A DNA stretch of 64,000 nucleotides from Bordetella petrii (lineage in GTDB: Bacteria > Pseudomonadota > Gammaproteobacteria > Burkholderiales > Burkholderiaceae_B). Below the pieces are notes generated by a model. That model searched no databases, was not told where the DNA came from, and saw only the letters and a list, made by a program, of their open reading frames with translations. The stretch covers positions 1,488,001 to 1,552,000 of the forward strand of contig NC_010170.1 in the NCBI RefSeq assembly GCF_000067205.1, read 5' to 3'. Each line of letters opens with the position of its first letter. Position 1 is the first letter of the stretch. Shown in pieces: positions 34,064 to 43,308 of the stretch. Both the position numbers and the translations under genes were made by a program.

Positions 34064-34471
34064 ATGGGCTGGTATTTCTCCCCCCAATCGCGATCTGAAC
34101 TGATCGCGGAACTGATCGCACCGCAAGAGACCGAGCGCGCCAGCGTCAAGGTCATCGCCCACGCGCTGCGTGGCAACGTCCTCTGGTCCGTCGCGGAAGT
34201 GACGGCCAAGGTCGAAGGCGTGCATCGTGATCTCGCACCGGGTCAATCCCTGCGCTACATCCGCTGCGATCTGCTTGAACGCGGCGGAAGCCAGTGGGGT
34301 TACAAGCCACTGGAAGAGTCCATGCACCCGTACTACTACTCGTGCCCGCTGTCTTATCTGGATCTCGCACCGGAGCAGTCCGCCGAATGGCGTGCAGGCG
34401 TTCGCGCCCACCACGCGCGGCGGCGCACACCGACGGCTTCCACGGCACCCGCCGCAGCGCTGTTGGTCTGA
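34064..34471 (+). CDS. ICE protein of unknown function (possibly DUF6927-like)
   Basis: 135 aa starting MGWYFSPQSRSELIAELIAP. The opening MGW-F and the strand-rich middle (LRYIRCDLLERGGSQWGYKP) recall small DUF6927 proteins of plasmids and ICEs; I am unsure. The C-terminus is an Arg/Ala tail. It is 16 nt from the next gene. Confidence 0.65.
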   Translation: MGWYFSPQSRSELIAELIAPQETERASVKVIAHALRGNVLWSVAEVTAKVEGVHRDLAPGQSLRYIRCDLLERGGSQWGYKPLEESMHPYYYSCPLSYLDLAPEQSAEWRAGVRAHHARRRTPTASTAPAAALLV

Positions 34472-34487
34472 GCCAGGAGGAACCGAC

Positions 34488-34748
34488 ATGGACCCGATCC
34501 TGGCTGCGCTCCCGCCCGCGTTGTTGAAGCTCGTCGAAGGGAGTCTGTCCAACGACGAAGTTTCTTCCGACGAGGAAATGCTGGCGTACTTCATCAGCGA
34601 CGGCCTCACCGAGGATCAGGCGCGGCGGGCACTGACCTACCGCGACCAGTACCTCAACAACATCTACCTGGACGGCTTCACGCCGATTACCGCGGTGGAC
34701 AAGGCACTTCACTTCAACCCGCACACCCGGCAGTTCGAGCCGGACTGA
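34488..34748 (+). CDS. Small acidic ICE protein of unknown function
   Basis: 86 aa from ATG 34488 behind AGGAGG. Helical and acidic (SLSNDEVSSDEEMLAYFISD), with GLTEDQARRALTYRDQYLNN resembling a UBA-like three-helix turn. Probably cotranscribed with the 34064 gene. Confidence 0.7.
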   Translation: MDPILAALPPALLKLVEGSLSNDEVSSDEEMLAYFISDGLTEDQARRALTYRDQYLNNIYLDGFTPITAVDKALHFNPHTRQFEPD

Positions 34749-34824
34749 GCGGTTTTCTTCCACCCCTTGGGGCAGTACTTGCCCCAGCGGGCGGTGCTGT
34801 TCCCGTTCATCCGAGGACACCACC

Positions 34825-35475
34825 ATGCCCGCAGACACTTCTTCCACCACGCTTTACCGCATCGACGAATGCCCCGACGTGATGGCCGACGCTTGCGTCG
34901 GCGATGACCAAGGCAACCTCGTCTTCCTCTCGATCTGGGCGCGGGACACCGCCGTCCAGCAGTTCCTCGCTCGCCTGACCCTCGGGCGCGACGAGCAGGG
35001 ACTGGACCAGTTCCACGTCATCACCGACCAGGGCGGCAGCGTCCCGGTGTTCATCGGCAACGTCGATCGTCTGGAAAAGCGCATGACTCGCGCCTACCGA
35101 CGAACGCTGTTCGGATCGCTCTCCAACGTGTGGCTGTTCGATCGCCGCTGCGTGAAGCCCGACAAGGCCAACGCCAGCGCGCTCGCACTGCTGCCACGCG
35201 GCAACGCCCACCGGCTTGACCGCATGTGGACGCTGGTGCGGGACACCTGCCCGTTGCCGCTGCTCGATCACTGGCGCGAGACCGTGCTGGAACTGCTGCA
35301 AACCCGCGAGATGCTGGCCCGCCTTCCGTTCGCCCTCGGGCCACTGGAAGGTCATCGGCTCGCCATCGACGTGCCGGCGCTGACCCTGGCGCTGGGCACC
35401 TTGATCCGCAGTGACGTACTCACCGCCTATCCCTATCCGGCCAAGATTTGGACGCCGGAAGCGGTAGCGGCTTGA
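34825..35475 (+). CDS. Conserved ICE protein of unknown function
   Basis: 216 aa behind GAGGACACC. Sections LYRIDECPDVMADACVGDDQ, VFLSIWARDTAVQQFLARLT and LFGSLSNVWLFDRRCVKPDK are well ordered, and the C-terminal half is helical. No catalytic signature or membrane span. It is followed by the DUF6094 gene after 64 nt. Confidence 0.75.
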   Translation: MPADTSSTTLYRIDECPDVMADACVGDDQGNLVFLSIWARDTAVQQFLARLTLGRDEQGLDQFHVITDQGGSVPVFIGNVDRLEKRMTRAYRRTLFGSLSNVWLFDRRCVKPDKANASALALLPRGNAHRLDRMWTLVRDTCPLPLLDHWRETVLELLQTREMLARLPFALGPLEGHRLAIDVPALTLALGTLIRSDVLTAYPYPAKIWTPEAVAA

Positions 35476-35539
35476 CCCACCCGCGGAAGCACGCCTCTGC
35501 GTGCTTCCGCCTTTCATCCCCGCCAACCAGGAGACTTCC

Positions 35540-36649
35540 ATGGCCCTCATGTTCCCGCGGCTCGCCCGCAATTTCGTGAAAAACGGATACTTCCCCACGG
35601 ATGAACCCACGCTCGAAAGAGCCCTCAACGCACTGATGCCCAGCGACGGGTCGATGTGCATCCTCGATCCCTGCGCAGGCGAAGGCGTGGCGATCGCCGA
35701 AGCTGCTCATGCCCTCGGGCGCGAGCAGGTAAAGGCGTTCGCGGTCGAGTTCGACGCCGAGCGGGCACGCCATGCCCGCGGCCTGGTCGATCATTGCCTG
35801 CATGCGGACCTCATGGACGCGATGATCTCCAAGCAGTCGTTCGGGCTGCTCTGGCTCAACCCACCGTATGGCGACCTGTCCAAGGACGTCAACGGCAATA
35901 TCGGTTATCAGGGACAGGGCCGTGCCCGCCTCGAAAAACTGTTCTATCAGCGCAGCCTGTCGCTGTTGCAGTACGGCGGCGTGCTGGTCTTCATCGTCCC
36001 CGGCTACGTGCTCGACGCGGAGCTGGTCGGCTGGCTGACGCGCCACTACACCGACCTGCGGATCTACCGAGCGGTGGAAACGCAGTTCAAGCAGGTGGTG
36101 ATCTTCGGTCGCAGGGTGCGTCAGCGCGAGCAGGCACCCGATGGCGTCAAGGCCGTGCGCAATCTGCTGCTGCAGGTTGGGCTTGGCGAAGTCGAAGCCG
36201 AGGAACTGCCGAGCGATTGGCCGTTCCTGCCGTACATCGTCCCCGCCAGTCCGGCCGAGCCGGAGCATTTCTTCCGCGTGACGATGGAGCCGGAGCAGTT
36301 CGCCGATGAGGTTGGTCGGCTGCAAGGCCTCTGGCCGTCGCTGGACACGCACCTGGGGGCCGCGCAGCAATCGCTGCGTCCACCGGCGCGTGCCTTGTCC
36401 CACTGGCATCTCGCCCTGGCTCTGGCCGCGGGCGCGATCTCGGGGGTTGTGCGCTCCAAGACCGGGCGCGTGCTCGTCGTCAAAGGTGACACCCACAAGG
36501 ACAAGACGCTCCAGCGGGAATTCACCGAACGCGAAGACGGCTCCATCGCCGAGACCCGCATCCTCACCGACAAGTTCGTGCCTGTCATCCGCGCGTGGGA
36601 CATGACGCCTAGCTCCGCTACGCGGGGCGAGGTGTTGACCATCCGCTGA
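35540..36649 (+). CDS. DUF6094 SAM-dependent methyltransferase-like protein
   Basis: 369 aa from ATG 35540 behind CAGGAGA. Class I methyltransferase fold: motif I ILDPCAGEGVAIAEAA (about 38-53), acidic loop VEFDAERARHARG, and NPPYGD (about 110-115), the motif of N6-adenine and N4-cytosine DNA methyltransferases. The C-terminal 130 residues are specific to the family. It may methylate DNA or RNA, possibly as antirestriction; the substrate is unknown. It remains intact while the cytosine methyltransferase of this ICE is split. Confidence 0.85.
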   Translation: MALMFPRLARNFVKNGYFPTDEPTLERALNALMPSDGSMCILDPCAGEGVAIAEAAHALGREQVKAFAVEFDAERARHARGLVDHCLHADLMDAMISKQSFGLLWLNPPYGDLSKDVNGNIGYQGQGRARLEKLFYQRSLSLLQYGGVLVFIVPGYVLDAELVGWLTRHYTDLRIYRAVETQFKQVVIFGRRVRQREQAPDGVKAVRNLLLQVGLGEVEAEELPSDWPFLPYIVPASPAEPEHFFRVTMEPEQFADEVGRLQGLWPSLDTHLGAAQQSLRPPARALSHWHLALALAAGAISGVVRSKTGRVLVVKGDTHKDKTLQREFTEREDGSIAETRILTDKFVPVIRAWDMTPSSATRGEVLTIR

Positions 36650-36661
36650 TCGCTTTTCACC

Positions 36662-36681
36662 GACGGTTCGCCGTCTTTTTT
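36662..36681 (+). terminator. Terminator after the DUF6094 gene
   Basis: GACGG-TTCG-CCGTC followed by TTTTTT. Confidence 0.85.
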
Positions 36682-36748
36682 CCCACCACGGGGCATGCCA
36701 TCGCCCCGTCGGGGGTGGTGCATGCCCCATTTTCTTTGGAGCATCACC

Positions 36749-37066
36749 ATGTCCCTCGATCTCGAAACCACCACCGCCGAAGCCACGTCCGTACAGGGCG
36801 AACTGCTCGACGCGGAATCTTCCCCACTGACCCTGAGCCTTCAGGATTTCGTCGGTGAGTTCGGCGACGAACTGCTCGACGCCCTCAACAGCGCCAACCC
36901 GCCGGTCTATTCCGGCGAGCCGCAGGCGCACCGGCAACTCATCGTCGCCAGCCTCAAGCGCAAGCTGTTCCAGGCCCAGGCCGAAGTCGTCCATGCCGCC
37001 GCCGAGCTGCTGATCGACCGTGGCGAGCGCGCCGCGATCGTCAATGGCGAAATGGGCTGCGGCAAG
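36749..37066 (+). CDS. DEAD/SNF2-like helicase, exon 1 (before group II intron)
   Basis: 106 codons from ATG 36749 behind TTTGGAG. The N-terminal part is helical; it ends INDGE-type at VNGEMGCGK, the first residues of the Walker A motif. The intron begins right after the lysine codon. Joined to 39604 the protein reads GEMGCGKTTVGIATA and is 759 aa long. If the intron does not splice, translation would stop at 37087 within the intron. Confidence 0.9.
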
Positions 37067-37669
37067 GTGCGCCGTATCGGCGCTTAGAAGAAGCGTAGCG
37101 CAAGCTACCAGGGCTACTGGAATGCCCTGTACTCACCGGACTTATCCCTGCCTGCAAGGGCTTGAATTCCGAAAGGAAGGGGGGAGTGCAGCATGTTCGG
37201 AAAAGGCCTTTTACCCAACAGCTATTAGCGGGGGCGGGCCAGAGTAAGACGTGTATGGTCAAAGCTGAATTGCCTGAAGTCTAGTTCCAAGCGGTCTACC
37301 AGTCCCGACGCTGGCGAAAGTAGCTGAAACGCCAGACTCGCGAGTTGTGGGAAATGTTTTGCCTCTCCCACAAACCAGTATCGCGAGCGCAACCCCGATC
37401 AGGGGATTACGGAACGAACGGACGACCTAACCACGTCGCATCTTTGTCTAAGCGTAAATGCGGGATCGCCTAAACAGGTCGTAAGACCTGCATGGCGACG
37501 GAGTCTTCGTATTACCCGATGTGGCCTCTGTAATGGAGGTTGCTGGCCGCAGCAGTAAGCGGCACCGACATGGCTATAAGCGAGCAGCAATGCGCGTGAA
37601 AGGCCCACTGTCCGGGGGGAAGGAAGACAGCTTATCTGTAACCAACTCATCGAAAAGGAGGTTGTGCTG

Positions 37670-39490
37670 ATGCTAACCGACACTACTAATCGAAGGTTGG
37701 ATGCGCTGGGAATCTTGTCTCAACAGGGCAAGCGCATCAACGGCCTTAGTCGTCTCATGGAAAACCCAATCCTGTGGAAGCAGGCGTATGTCAACATCTA
37801 TGCGAATTCCGGTGCAACAACGGCCGGCGTAGATGGCTCGTCACTGGATGGTATGTCCTACGAGCGGCTGGCCGGCCTGATGGCCGCCGTCAAAAGCGGT
37901 AATTATCGCTTCAAGCCCGTGAGGCGAGTCCTCATTCCAAAGAGCAATGGGAAAACCCGTCCGCTCGGCATCCCCACTGGGGATGACAAGCTGGTACAGG
38001 AGGTTGTACGGATGCTTCTCGTGAAGATCTACGAGCCGGTCTTTTCCGACGACTCGCACGGTTTTCGCAACGGGCGTTCGTGCCACACCGCTCTCATGCA
38101 AGTCCGGCAGAAATGGACGGGCATGAAGTGGATCGTGAACATGGATATCAAAGGTTACTTCGACAACATCGACCATGAAGTTCTGGTGGATGTGCTTGCC
38201 AAACGCATTGACGATAAGCGCTTTCTTGGGCTGATTCATTCGATGCTGAAGGCGGGCTACATGGAGGACTGGAAGTTCCATGACACCTTCAGCGGGACAC
38301 CGCAAGGCGGAGTTGTCTCCCCGGTCTTGGCCAACATCTACTTGCACGAACTCGACGAGTACGTTGCAGGGTTGAAGGCCGAATTCAACCGAGGAAACCG
38401 CCGGGCGTCGAACCGCGAGTACAAGCGGATCAGTGGTGCAATTGAACGGTTGATGAAACGCATTGATGCCTACAAAGCCGATGGCGACTCGCCAAAGGTC
38501 GAGGAAGCGAAGCGTGAATTGGCCGAACTTTATCTACGCCGCAAGGCACTGAGCAGCTCCGACCCGATGGACGCCAATTACCGGCGTCTGGTGTATGTCC
38601 GGTATGCCGATGATTTTCTGATCGGCATCATCGGCAGTCGGGACGAGGCGGTAACCGTCATGCAGCGAGTCGCAGGTTTCATCAGCGACAAACTGCACTT
38701 GGAGATCGCTGAGGAAAAGTCCGGTGTGGTTCACGCATCGGACGGAGTTCGCTTTCTGGGGTACGACGTTCGCACGTACTCCGGTGATCGCAACGTGCGC
38801 ACCGTCCGTTCAGGACGGAGCATCACAGCACGCAGCGTATCCGAGCGGATGCAATTGCACGTACCGGCTGAAAAGCTGCGTAGTTTCTGCCAGCGAAAGG
38901 GCTACGGCGTCTATGACGCTCACACCCCCACGCACAGGAGCGAACTGATCTCACTGAGCGAAGCGGAAATCGTTCAAACCTACAACGCTGAAATGCGAGG
39001 CCTTGCCAACTACTACGGTTTGGCGAACAGCGTCAGTCGTGTCCTGAACAAGCTCCATCACCTCTGGTTGACGAGTTTGTGGAAGACATTGGCGGCAAAA
39101 CGTCGTTCGACCGTCACGAAGGTAGCGCGGAGCATGAAGCGCCAGGGTGGATACGTACTGGCTGTTCGGGGTAACTCGGACTCCCACACTTTTCCCATCT
39201 ACAGCCTGAAAGACATAAGGAAAGAACCCATCACGTTCCAGAGTATTGACCTACCCCCCAAGACTTGGGTTTTCACGCATAGCCGCTCGGAGTTGATCCA
39301 GCGGCTCGAAGCGAGGAAGTGCGAGTACTGCGGGACCACCGAAGGCAGTTTCCAAGTGCATCACATTCGGAAGCTGAAGGACGTGGACAAAGGGAAGTAC
39401 CTCTGGCCACAGGTGATGTCATGGCGCCGTCGCAAGACTTTGGTGCTGTGCGTTCCTTGCCATCAGAAGCTACACGCAGGCGTTCTTTGA
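37670..39490 (+). CDS. ltrA: Group II intron reverse transcriptase/maturase with HNH domain
   Basis: 606 aa from ATG 37670, 8 nt after AAGGAGG. RT blocks include RRVLIPKSNGKTRPLGIPT, DIKGYFDNIDHEVL, GTPQGGVVSPVLANIYL and the catalytic YADD (VRYADDFLIG). The maturase X domain follows (AEIVQTYNAEMRGLANYYGL). The C-terminal HNH endonuclease has CEYCG, HHIRKL and CVPCHQKLH. It should splice the intron and let it home into DNA by target-primed reverse transcription. All catalytic blocks look intact. Confidence 0.95.
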   Translation: MLTDTTNRRLDALGILSQQGKRINGLSRLMENPILWKQAYVNIYANSGATTAGVDGSSLDGMSYERLAGLMAAVKSGNYRFKPVRRVLIPKSNGKTRPLGIPTGDDKLVQEVVRMLLVKIYEPVFSDDSHGFRNGRSCHTALMQVRQKWTGMKWIVNMDIKGYFDNIDHEVLVDVLAKRIDDKRFLGLIHSMLKAGYMEDWKFHDTFSGTPQGGVVSPVLANIYLHELDEYVAGLKAEFNRGNRRASNREYKRISGAIERLMKRIDAYKADGDSPKVEEAKRELAELYLRRKALSSSDPMDANYRRLVYVRYADDFLIGIIGSRDEAVTVMQRVAGFISDKLHLEIAEEKSGVVHASDGVRFLGYDVRTYSGDRNVRTVRSGRSITARSVSERMQLHVPAEKLRSFCQRKGYGVYDAHTPTHRSELISLSEAEIVQTYNAEMRGLANYYGLANSVSRVLNKLHHLWLTSLWKTLAAKRRSTVTKVARSMKRQGGYVLAVRGNSDSHTFPIYSLKDIRKEPITFQSIDLPPKTWVFTHSRSELIQRLEARKCEYCGTTEGSFQVHHIRKLKDVDKGKYLWPQVMSWRRRKTLVLCVPCHQKLHAGVL

Positions 39491-39518
39491 AAGGACTGTT
39501 CCTAGTCAAGTAAGTGGA

Positions 39519-39552
39519 GAGCCGGATACGCTGAAAGGTGTAAGTCCGGTTC
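39519..39552 (+). ncRNA. Group II intron domain V
   Basis: 34 nt beginning GAGCCGGATACG and ending GTCCGGTTC, a 34-nt hairpin with the expected GAGCCG...GGTTC ends. It is the catalytic heart of the ribozyme; domain VI follows before the intron end at 39603. Confidence 0.9.
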
Positions 39553-39603
39553 GGAGGGGGGCTGACGGGTGATCCTTTACGGGACGCCCGCAGCCTACCC
39601 TAC

Positions 39604-41565
39604 ACGACCGTCGGCATCGCCACGGCCGCCGTCCTCAACGCCGAAGGCTACCGCCGAACCTTAGTTCTTTCGCCACCTCATTTGGTTTACAAGTGGCGGC
39701 GCGAGATCCAAGAGACGGTGGCAGGCGCCAAGGTCTGGGTGCTCAACGGCCCGGACACGCTGGTCAAGCTCATCAAGCTGCGCGAGCAGATGGGTGTGCA
39801 GCCCACGGGCCAGGAGTTCTTTGTCCTGGGGCGCGTCAGGATGCGGATGGGATTCCACTGGAAGCCTGTCTTCACCACGCGGCGCACTCGCCATGGCGAC
39901 GTGGCAGCGTGCCCTGACTGCGGTACGGTCATCACCGACCTCGACGGCGAGCCGGTCAACCCGGTGGCGCTCCAAGCCGAGGAATACCGCAGGAAGTGCA
40001 GCCATTGCGCCGCGCCCCTGTGGACGCTGATCCGCCCGCGCAGCCTGTCCGGCAGCGACCAGTCCTCGGCAGTGCTGAAAGCCCTCAAGCGCATCCCGAC
40101 CATCGGGGAAGTCACCGCGCAGAAGCTGATGCAGAAGTTCGGCGACGGGTTCCTGGCGTCGATGCTGGGCGACAACATCCACGAGTTCATCAACCTCATG
40201 GATGGCAACGGCGAGCTGGTTTTTTCCGATCGTCAGGCCACGCGCATGGAACGTGCGATGGCCAACATGGAGTTTGGATTCGGTGAGGGTGGCTACCAGC
40301 CGTCCGAGTTCATCAAGCGCTACCTGCCACAAGGCACGTTCGACCTGCTCATCGCCGACGAGGCGCACGAGTACAAGAACGGCGGTAGCGCCCAAGGCCA
40401 GGCCATGGGCGTGCTGGCGGCGAAGGCTCGCAAGACCTTGCTGCTGACCGGCACGCTGATGGGCGGATACGGGGACGATCTTTTCTATCTGCTGTTCCGC
40501 GCCTTGCCTGGGCGGATGATCGAAGACGGCTACCGCCCGACCACGAGCGGGAGCATGACCTCGGCCGCGATGGCGTTCATGAGGGACCACGGGGTCCTCA
40601 AGGACATTTACTCCGAAAGCGCCGGCACGGCGCACAAGACGGCCAGGGGCACCAAGGTATCGGTGCGCACGGTCAAGGCTCCCGGCTTCGGGCCGAAAGG
40701 GGTCTTGCGGTGCATCCTGCCGTTCACGATTTTCCTCAAGCTCAAGGACATCGGTGGCAACGTCCTGCCGCCGTATGACGAACAGTTTCGTGAAGTCCAG
40801 ATGGACGTGGCGCAAGCCGCGGCCTACCGTGACCTGGCGGGTCGGCTGACCGCGGAGCTGAAACAGGCTCTGGCGCGACGCGACACGACGCTGCTGGGTG
40901 TGGTGCTCAACGTGCTGCTGGCCTGGCCGGACTGCTGCTTCAGGTCGGAGACCGTGGTGCATCCGCGCACGCGCAACACCTTGGCGTTCGTCCCGGCTCA
41001 GTTCAACGAGTTCGAGGTGACGCCGAAAGAGCGCGAGCTGATCGACATCTGCAAGGAAGAGAAGGCGCAGGGCCGGAAGGTCTTGGCCTACACGGTCTAT
41101 ACCGGCACACGCGACACCACGTCGCGTCTGAAGATGCTGCTGGAGCAGGAAGGCTTCAAGGTCGCGGTGCTACGCGCGAGCGTGGACGCCAGCCGCCGCG
41201 AGGACTGGATCGCCGAGCAGTTGGACCGTGGCATCGACGTGCTCATCACCAACCCCGAGCTTGTGAAAACGGGACTGGACCTGTTGGAGTTTCCGACGAT
41301 CGTGTTCATGCAGTCGGGCTACAACGTGTATTCGCTCCAGCAGGCGGCACGCCGCTCATGGCGCATCGGGCAGAAACTGCACGTGCGCGTGATCTACCTC
41401 GGCTACGCCGGTTCCTCGCAGATGACCTGCCTTGAACTGATGGCCAAGAAGATCATGGTCTCGCAGTCCACCTCGGGCGACGTGCCCGAATCCGGGCTGG
41501 ATGTGCTCAACCAAGACGGTGATTCCGTCGAGGTCGCACTGGCCCGGCAACTAGTCGCCGCCTGA
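39604..41565 (+). CDS. DEAD/SNF2-like helicase, exon 2
   Basis: 653 codons. Continues Walker A (TTVGIATAAVLNAEG), then motif Ia VLSPPHLVYKW, a CPDCG...CSHC zinc pair (about 185-225 of the whole protein), DEAH box in LIADEAHEYKN, motif III LLTGTLMGGYGDD. C-terminal helicase half: KVLAYTVYTGTRDT, VLITNPELVKTGLDLL, and motif VI QAARRSWRIGQ of SNF2 type. It presumably moves along or remodels DNA during ICE processing. A TTG at 39682 is not a real start. Confidence 0.92.
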   Translation, partial: TTVGIATAAVLNAEGYRRTLVLSPPHLVYKWRREIQETVAGAKVWVLNGPDTLVKLIKLREQMGVQPTGQEFFVLGRVRMRMGFHWKPVFTTRRTRHGDVAACPDCGTVITDLDGEPVNPVALQAEEYRRKCSHCAAPLWTLIRPRSLSGSDQSSAVLKALKRIPTIGEVTAQKLMQKFGDGFLASMLGDNIHEFINLMDGNGELVFSDRQATRMERAMANMEFGFGEGGYQPSEFIKRYLPQGTFDLLIADEAHEYKNGGSAQGQAMGVLAAKARKTLLLTGTLMGGYGDDLFYLLFRALPGRMIEDGYRPTTSGSMTSAAMAFMRDHGVLKDIYSESAGTAHKTARGTKVSVRTVKAPGFGPKGVLRCILPFTIFLKLKDIGGNVLPPYDEQFREVQMDVAQAAAYRDLAGRLTAELKQALARRDTTLLGVVLNVLLAWPDCCFRSETVVHPRTRNTLAFVPAQFNEFEVTPKERELIDICKEEKAQGRKVLAYTVYTGTRDTTSRLKMLLEQEGFKVAVLRASVDASRREDWIAEQLDRGIDVLITNPELVKTGLDLLEFPTIVFMQSGYNVYSLQQAARRSWRIGQKLHVRVIYLGYAGSSQMTCLELMAKKIMVSQSTSGDVPESGLDVLNQDGDSVEVALARQLVAA

Positions 41566-41678
41566 TCCCCACGCCAACGCCGGCCTAGCGCCGCCGGTTT
41601 CTTGTTATTCCCAACTTGCAGCCACGCCCACGGTCTCCGTGGACGTGGCTGCGCTTTTCCTATCCCAAGGAGAGTTTC

Positions 41679-42548
41679 ATGAACACCCATATCCAAGCCA
41701 CGCCCGAAACCGTCAATGCTCGCCTGACGCTAGACGTGACCTATCTGCTCAACGGCGAGGCCGCGCCTGAAGTGCTGGCTCGGCTGGAACGCATGTGCGA
41801 ACGCGCCATCGGCGAGGGTTTGCTGACCGACGAGACCGCCGTGGAAGTGGACGCCTGGTCGATCGATGTATCCGAGGTGCCTTCGGCTGCCGACCGCGAA
41901 ACCCTGGAAGCCGAGATCGCCGCTTTCATGCAACAGCGCATCGAGGACGGCAACCTCGGTGCCGAGGACATTCCCATGCGCCTGGCACGCTATGGCCTGA
42001 TGGCCCCCGAGGCATTCACCGACGAGATGCGCGAGCGCATGGGCATGGACGACGACGCCCTCACGGGCCGAGCCGTCATCCCCTCGACCGAACCTGCCGA
42101 CGGCGGTGAGATCGAGATGCAAGTCGCGGTCGCCTGCATCGGTGCCTCCGGCAGCCCCGACGTGCCGGTCTTCAAGGTCAGGATCACCCAGGAGGAATAC
42201 GACCTGGGTATCCACTACGACAAGGCCAAGGACTTCGCCAAAGAAGCCCACTACGAGGGGCCGTTCGTCTGCTTCGACGCTGCCGAATATGGCCCCATCC
42301 TGTCGGCCGCCCGCGAACTGGGTCTTGTTCCGCAGGTTGTCGTGGTCGATATGACCGACGGCCAGATCCACTCCATCCGCTGCGACAGCGGCGAGATCAA
42401 GGTCATCTGCTACGACACCAGCGACACCGAAGAGTATTCGGTGGCGGTTGCGAACCGGCCGCTCGGCGAGAACGGCCAGTTCGTGCGCTGCTGGTCGCAC
42501 ACCCAACTGGCACAGGTCGATCCCGGTCTGAAGCTGGCTCGGGATTGA
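41679..42548 (+). CDS. Conserved ICE protein of unknown function
   Basis: 289 aa from ATG 41679 behind AAGGAG. Very acidic. N-terminal half helical (NARLTLDVTYLLNGEAAPEV), C-terminal half strand-rich (IEMQVAVACIGASGSPDVPV, VPQVVVVDMTDGQIHSIRCD). No motif of a known enzyme; no signal peptide. Last gene before the conjugation module. Confidence 0.75.
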   Translation: MNTHIQATPETVNARLTLDVTYLLNGEAAPEVLARLERMCERAIGEGLLTDETAVEVDAWSIDVSEVPSAADRETLEAEIAAFMQQRIEDGNLGAEDIPMRLARYGLMAPEAFTDEMRERMGMDDDALTGRAVIPSTEPADGGEIEMQVAVACIGASGSPDVPVFKVRITQEEYDLGIHYDKAKDFAKEAHYEGPFVCFDAAEYGPILSAARELGLVPQVVVVDMTDGQIHSIRCDSGEIKVICYDTSDTEEYSVAVANRPLGENGQFVRCWSHTQLAQVDPGLKLARD

Positions 42549-42575
42549 TTCAGCGCGCTCGATGTGCGTTTTCAC

Positions 42576-42602
42576 TGGCCCCTTCGGGGGCCTTTTTCTT
42601 TG
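42576..42602 (+). terminator. Terminator before the conjugation operon
   Basis: GGCCCC-TTC-GGGGGCC followed by TTTTTCTTT, separating the accessory genes from the pilL operon. Confidence 0.8.
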
Positions 42603-42687
42603 GAGGGAGGCTGTCGGTAAATCGGGCGCTGCCTGGTTCGCATTGTTTGCTGCCGCTCGTGGCCCGAGAGGCGATGGTGAGGGCTCG

Positions 42688-43308
42688 ATGTTTCAGGACG
42701 CCGAGCTTATGTGCCCCTCTCCACCTTGGTTTCACCATCCCGAACGCCGCCTGCTGGCGGGAGTCCTCGGCCTGCTCTGGTCGGTGCTGGCTGCTGGCTG
42801 CGCGACGACGACTGCGCCGCCCCCGCCCGATGCCTTCGAGGAAGTCTTGGCCGCGCCGGAATCCGAGGCGCCCGAGTACATCCCCGTCGTGCGCTACGGT
42901 CGCTACACGCTGGTCGAGCTGGCACCCACGGCGGCGCAGCGGGACCTGCTGTTGCAGACCATCGACGTGTCCATGCCCGAAGATGCCCGTGCCACCGTCG
43001 GCGATGGGCTGCGGCATGTGCTCAAGCGCAGCGGTTACAGCCTATGCCAGACGGCGCACGCGGTGATCGAGCTGTACGCGCTGCCGCTGCCGGCGGCGCA
43101 CTTGCACCTCGGCCCCATGACCTTGCGCGATGCGCTGCTCACACTGGCTGGCCCCGCCTGGGAACTGCACGTGGATGATCGCGCACGGCAGATTTGCTTC
43201 GAACGGCCTGCCGACAGCGCGGCCATCGAACCCGCATCCGAGTCACCCGCCGCCGAGGCGGTGCAGACGTTCCCGCTGGAGCCTTCTGTTTCGGGAGGCC
43301 AGCCATGA
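42688..43308 (+). CDS. pilL: PilL-type lipoprotein of the conjugation module (TIGR03748)
   Basis: 206 aa from ATG 42688 (earlier in-frame starts lack a ribosome site). Signal peptide with lipobox LAAGC (Cys38), so anchored in a membrane. The conserved PilL N-terminal-like part is YIPVVRYGRYTLVELAPTAA...LHLGPMTLRDALLTLAGPAW, reminiscent of secretin-associated domains. First gene of the transfer operon; overlaps the next by 4 nt. Confidence 0.85.
   Translation: MFQDAELMCPSPPWFHHPERRLLAGVLGLLWSVLAAGCATTTAPPPPDAFEEVLAAPESEAPEYIPVVRYGRYTLVELAPTAAQRDLLLQTIDVSMPEDARATVGDGLRHVLKRSGYSLCQTAHAVIELYALPLPAAHLHLGPMTLRDALLTLAGPAWELHVDDRARQICFERPADSAAIEPASESPAAEAVQTFPLEPSVSGGQP

Larger units (their letters stand above)
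37067..39603 (+). mobile_element. Group II intron with reverse transcriptase
   Basis: 2537 bp. It starts GTGCG and ends AC, as group II introns do, and exact removal restores the helicase frame. The 5' 600 nt are the ribozyme domains I-IV part, the maturase gene lies in domain IV, and a 34-nt domain V is at 39519-39552, followed by domain VI. GC is lower than the surrounding ICE. Confidence 0.93.

Noticed and set aside
35420..36994. 524-codon minus-strand frame opposite the DUF6094 gene
   Set aside because: Composition is typical of an antisense shadow; the plus strand has NPPY and DPCAGEG motifs and a ribosome site.
39661..40962. 433-codon minus-strand frame opposite helicase exon 2
   Set aside because: Shadow; the plus strand carries all helicase motifs.
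39682..41565. Helicase starting at TTG 39682
   Set aside because: It is in frame with exon 1 through the intron splice site; Walker A and the N-terminus lie upstream.
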